Source: Allobaculum mucilyticum (GTDB taxonomy: Bacteria > Bacillota_I > Bacilli_A > Erysipelotrichales > Erysipelotrichaceae). From it: a stretch of 64,000 nucleotides of DNA. Positions 62,813 to 64,000 of the stretch are shown here, piece by piece. Position 1 is the first letter of the stretch. Each line of letters opens with the position of its first letter. The stretch covers positions 434,001 through 498,000 of the forward strand of contig NZ_CP078089.1 of assembly GCF_022701195.1 (NCBI RefSeq), read 5' to 3'. The notes below the pieces were generated by a model, which was not told the origin of the DNA, searched no databases, and saw only the letters and a program-made list of their open reading frames with translations. The translations under genes were made by a program, and so were the position numbers.

Positions 62813-64000
62813 CTATGATGTAGTCTGAGCGGCAATACTACTAACTACTTTGGGGTACCAAATGTTCGGTAGACTAAATGAAACGACAGGTGCTGCAAAG
62901 GCTGCAAAAAGTGCAAGGGGAACCAGCCACATTGCGTTGCTCATCGCATTGATAAAATTCTGGTACATTGTAGGATCCAATGTAATTTTCTCTCTTACTC
63001 GAACTACAAAGTACAATTCTGAATCCCCTTCCTTCAGATACGAAGACTGGGCGGTGAAATTGAGCGTAATTGAATTATCTGTACCAAATTCAAGGGATGG
63101 AACGATCAAGCCGTTTTCTACTCCAGAAGCCATTTGACAGAATACGTTCTGATAGGAGAAAGGCAATTCGATACTATTATCTTCAAAGAAATCAGTAATC
63201 GAGGTGTTTAAAATCATAAACTGATTGGATGTTAATGCGCTCAGAACCCCATCCGTATATGAAATGGCGATGGCATTTGGATTTGAACTATCCAAAATAG
63301 CTCCAACACCACATTCTAAGATCGTTTCAACTGTTAGACCAGGGAAATAAAAATTCCGGCTATAAGCGTTTCGAAAATCTATGCTTGCAGATGTAGGGGA
63401 AATCTCAAAGATATCGTCAGGAATTGGTTGATCACCAAGCCAGAGCGAATCCATGATTTGCCGGAGCATAGCCTCTTTGGCGTATCTTTGATCATAGCCA
63501 TTATACAGATTTTCCTGAGAGGAGACAGACAGCTTTGGAACAGTATCGAACTTTTCGATTCCGTTGTCTCGACCGCTAACTGCGACTTTATCTATATCAA
63601 AGGTAGGAGAAGCGGTTGTTAGATCAATTTCAGCAAACTGGTCAAACGCCCAATTGCTTGGGATAGGATAACCAAGGTTTCCTGAATATCCAGTAGACAT
63701 ATCGGATACATATGAACATTCAACGAGCTGCCTTTCAAAAACTAAAGTACATGCTCTTCTCGATGCATAAATCCCTGCTTTATAGTTCTTGTCATTCTCC
63801 GAAGAGATAAAAACAGAATGGATCTTCTCAAAGTAATTGACGATTAGATTCTTTACTTGAGGTTCTGTGAAATCATAATCGACAGCAAAATAAATCGTCG
63901 ATCCTGCTGGAAGTCCGATTGTTTTAGCTGCATAAATTGCGGTCTTCGCATCGCTGACTCCTTGTAAGTTACCAATGAAATAATCGAAATAATAACCACC
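62813..64000 (-). CDS. DUF1906 (Rv2525c-like) glycoside-hydrolase-like protein with C-terminal TM, partial
   Basis: Runs off the right edge; ~395 residues visible in one open frame. From the edge: GGYYFDYFIGNL, LPAGSTIYFAVDYDFTEPQVKNLIVNYF, KAGIYASRRACTLVFE, VSDMSTGYSGNLGYPIPSNWAFDQFAE, DIDKVAVSGRD. This is the DUF1906 TIM-barrel pattern related to GH25 lysozymes. A ~200-residue C-terminal region follows, rich in beta strands, ending with a hydrophobic helix (WLVPLALFAAFAAPVVSF). An ATG at 63700 begins inside the barrel and is not the true start. Probably acts on peptidoglycan or another envelope glycan; unproven. Confidence 0.78.
   Translation of the reverse strand, partial: GGYYFDYFIGNLQGVSDAKTAIYAAKTIGLPAGSTIYFAVDYDFTEPQVKNLIVNYFEKIHSVFISSENDKNYKAGIYASRRACTLVFERQLVECSYVSDMSTGYSGNLGYPIPSNWAFDQFAEIDLTTASPTFDIDKVAVSGRDNGIEKFDTVPKLSVSSQENLYNGYDQRYAKEAMLRQIMDSLWLGDQPIPDDIFEISPTSASIDFRNAYSRNFYFPGLTVETILECGVGAILDSSNPNAIAISYTDGVLSALTSNQFMILNTSITDFFEDNSIELPFSYQNVFCQMASGVENGLIVPSLEFGTDNSITLNFTAQSSYLKEGDSELYFVVRVREKITLDPTMYQNFINAMSNAMWLVPLALFAAFAAPVVSFSLPNIWYPKVVSSIAAQTTS

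Overview
The window is bacterial chromosome from a low-to-mid GC Firmicute. The mix of class I FBP aldolase, Rex-type control of lactate dehydrogenase, T-box control of a His gene, YloU/YloV, DivIB, class B sortase, mannose-family PTS and Spx fits a host-associated Erysipelotrichia/Bacilli-like fermenter. That assignment is inference from gene content; there is no rRNA or tRNA in the window.

Layout. 0-2.2 kb: 5' end of a HisZ/HisS-like gene (minus), an intact IS4-family element, then a histidine T-box riboswitch that the element has separated from that gene. 2.2-8 kb: HAD phosphatase and a secreted GH89 alpha-N-acetylglucosaminidase broken by two stops and two frameshifts. 8.5-18.3 kb: the oxidative branch to 2-oxoglutarate (aconitase and citrate synthase divergent, NADP-isocitrate dehydrogenase further on), two flavin oxidoreductases, an unknown gene, a second IS4-family copy and class I aldolase. 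18.5-25 kb: a 50-aa membrane protein, an 84-aa unknown, a striking 807-aa Ala/Lys-rich repeat protein, HtrA and L-lactate dehydrogenase with a Rex-like operator. 25-27.6 kb: a complete ISL3-family element in the ldh terminator tail. 27.7-36.6 kb: metallophosphoesterase, ROK kinase, Spx, a frameshifted lipoprotein, a third and decayed IS4-family copy, a TetR/flavoprotein pair whose flavoprotein has an amber stop, and an Fe-S aldo-keto reductase. 36.8-43.8 kb: YloU-YloV, murG-murB-divIB and sortase B. 44-51.7 kb: nagB, two GNAT genes, a mannose-family PTS (IIB-IIC-IID) and an AraC regulator across a 1.9 kb non-coding stretch with cre-like sites. 52-62 kb: a defective HK97-type prophage head/tail cassette (portal to tape measure) whose capsid gene is split by a second type of IS4 element. 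62-64 kb: an AT-rich pair, a DUF1906 glycoside-hydrolase-like protein and a 2-TM protein, where the terminase genes would be expected.

How the parts fit. GH89 would release GlcNAc from host glycans; the PTS, NagB, aldolase and LDH form a sugar/amino-sugar-to-lactate route, with likely catabolite control (cre) and redox control (Rex). gltA-acnA-icd probably supply 2-oxoglutarate for glutamate. The genome is being remodelled by mobile DNA: four IS4-family insertions, one ISL3 insertion and one prophage remnant, with several genes decaying.

Most notable observations: the IS-decoupled His T-box (specifier CAC, matching T-box UGGG), the Ala/Lys-rich protein with a 45-residue GSHQT repeat and a larger internal duplication, the ISL3 element with a 26-bp-stem hairpin plus a solo 52-bp palindrome built from its right end, the phage -1 frameshift site, and the uncharacterised DUF1906/2-TM gene pair.
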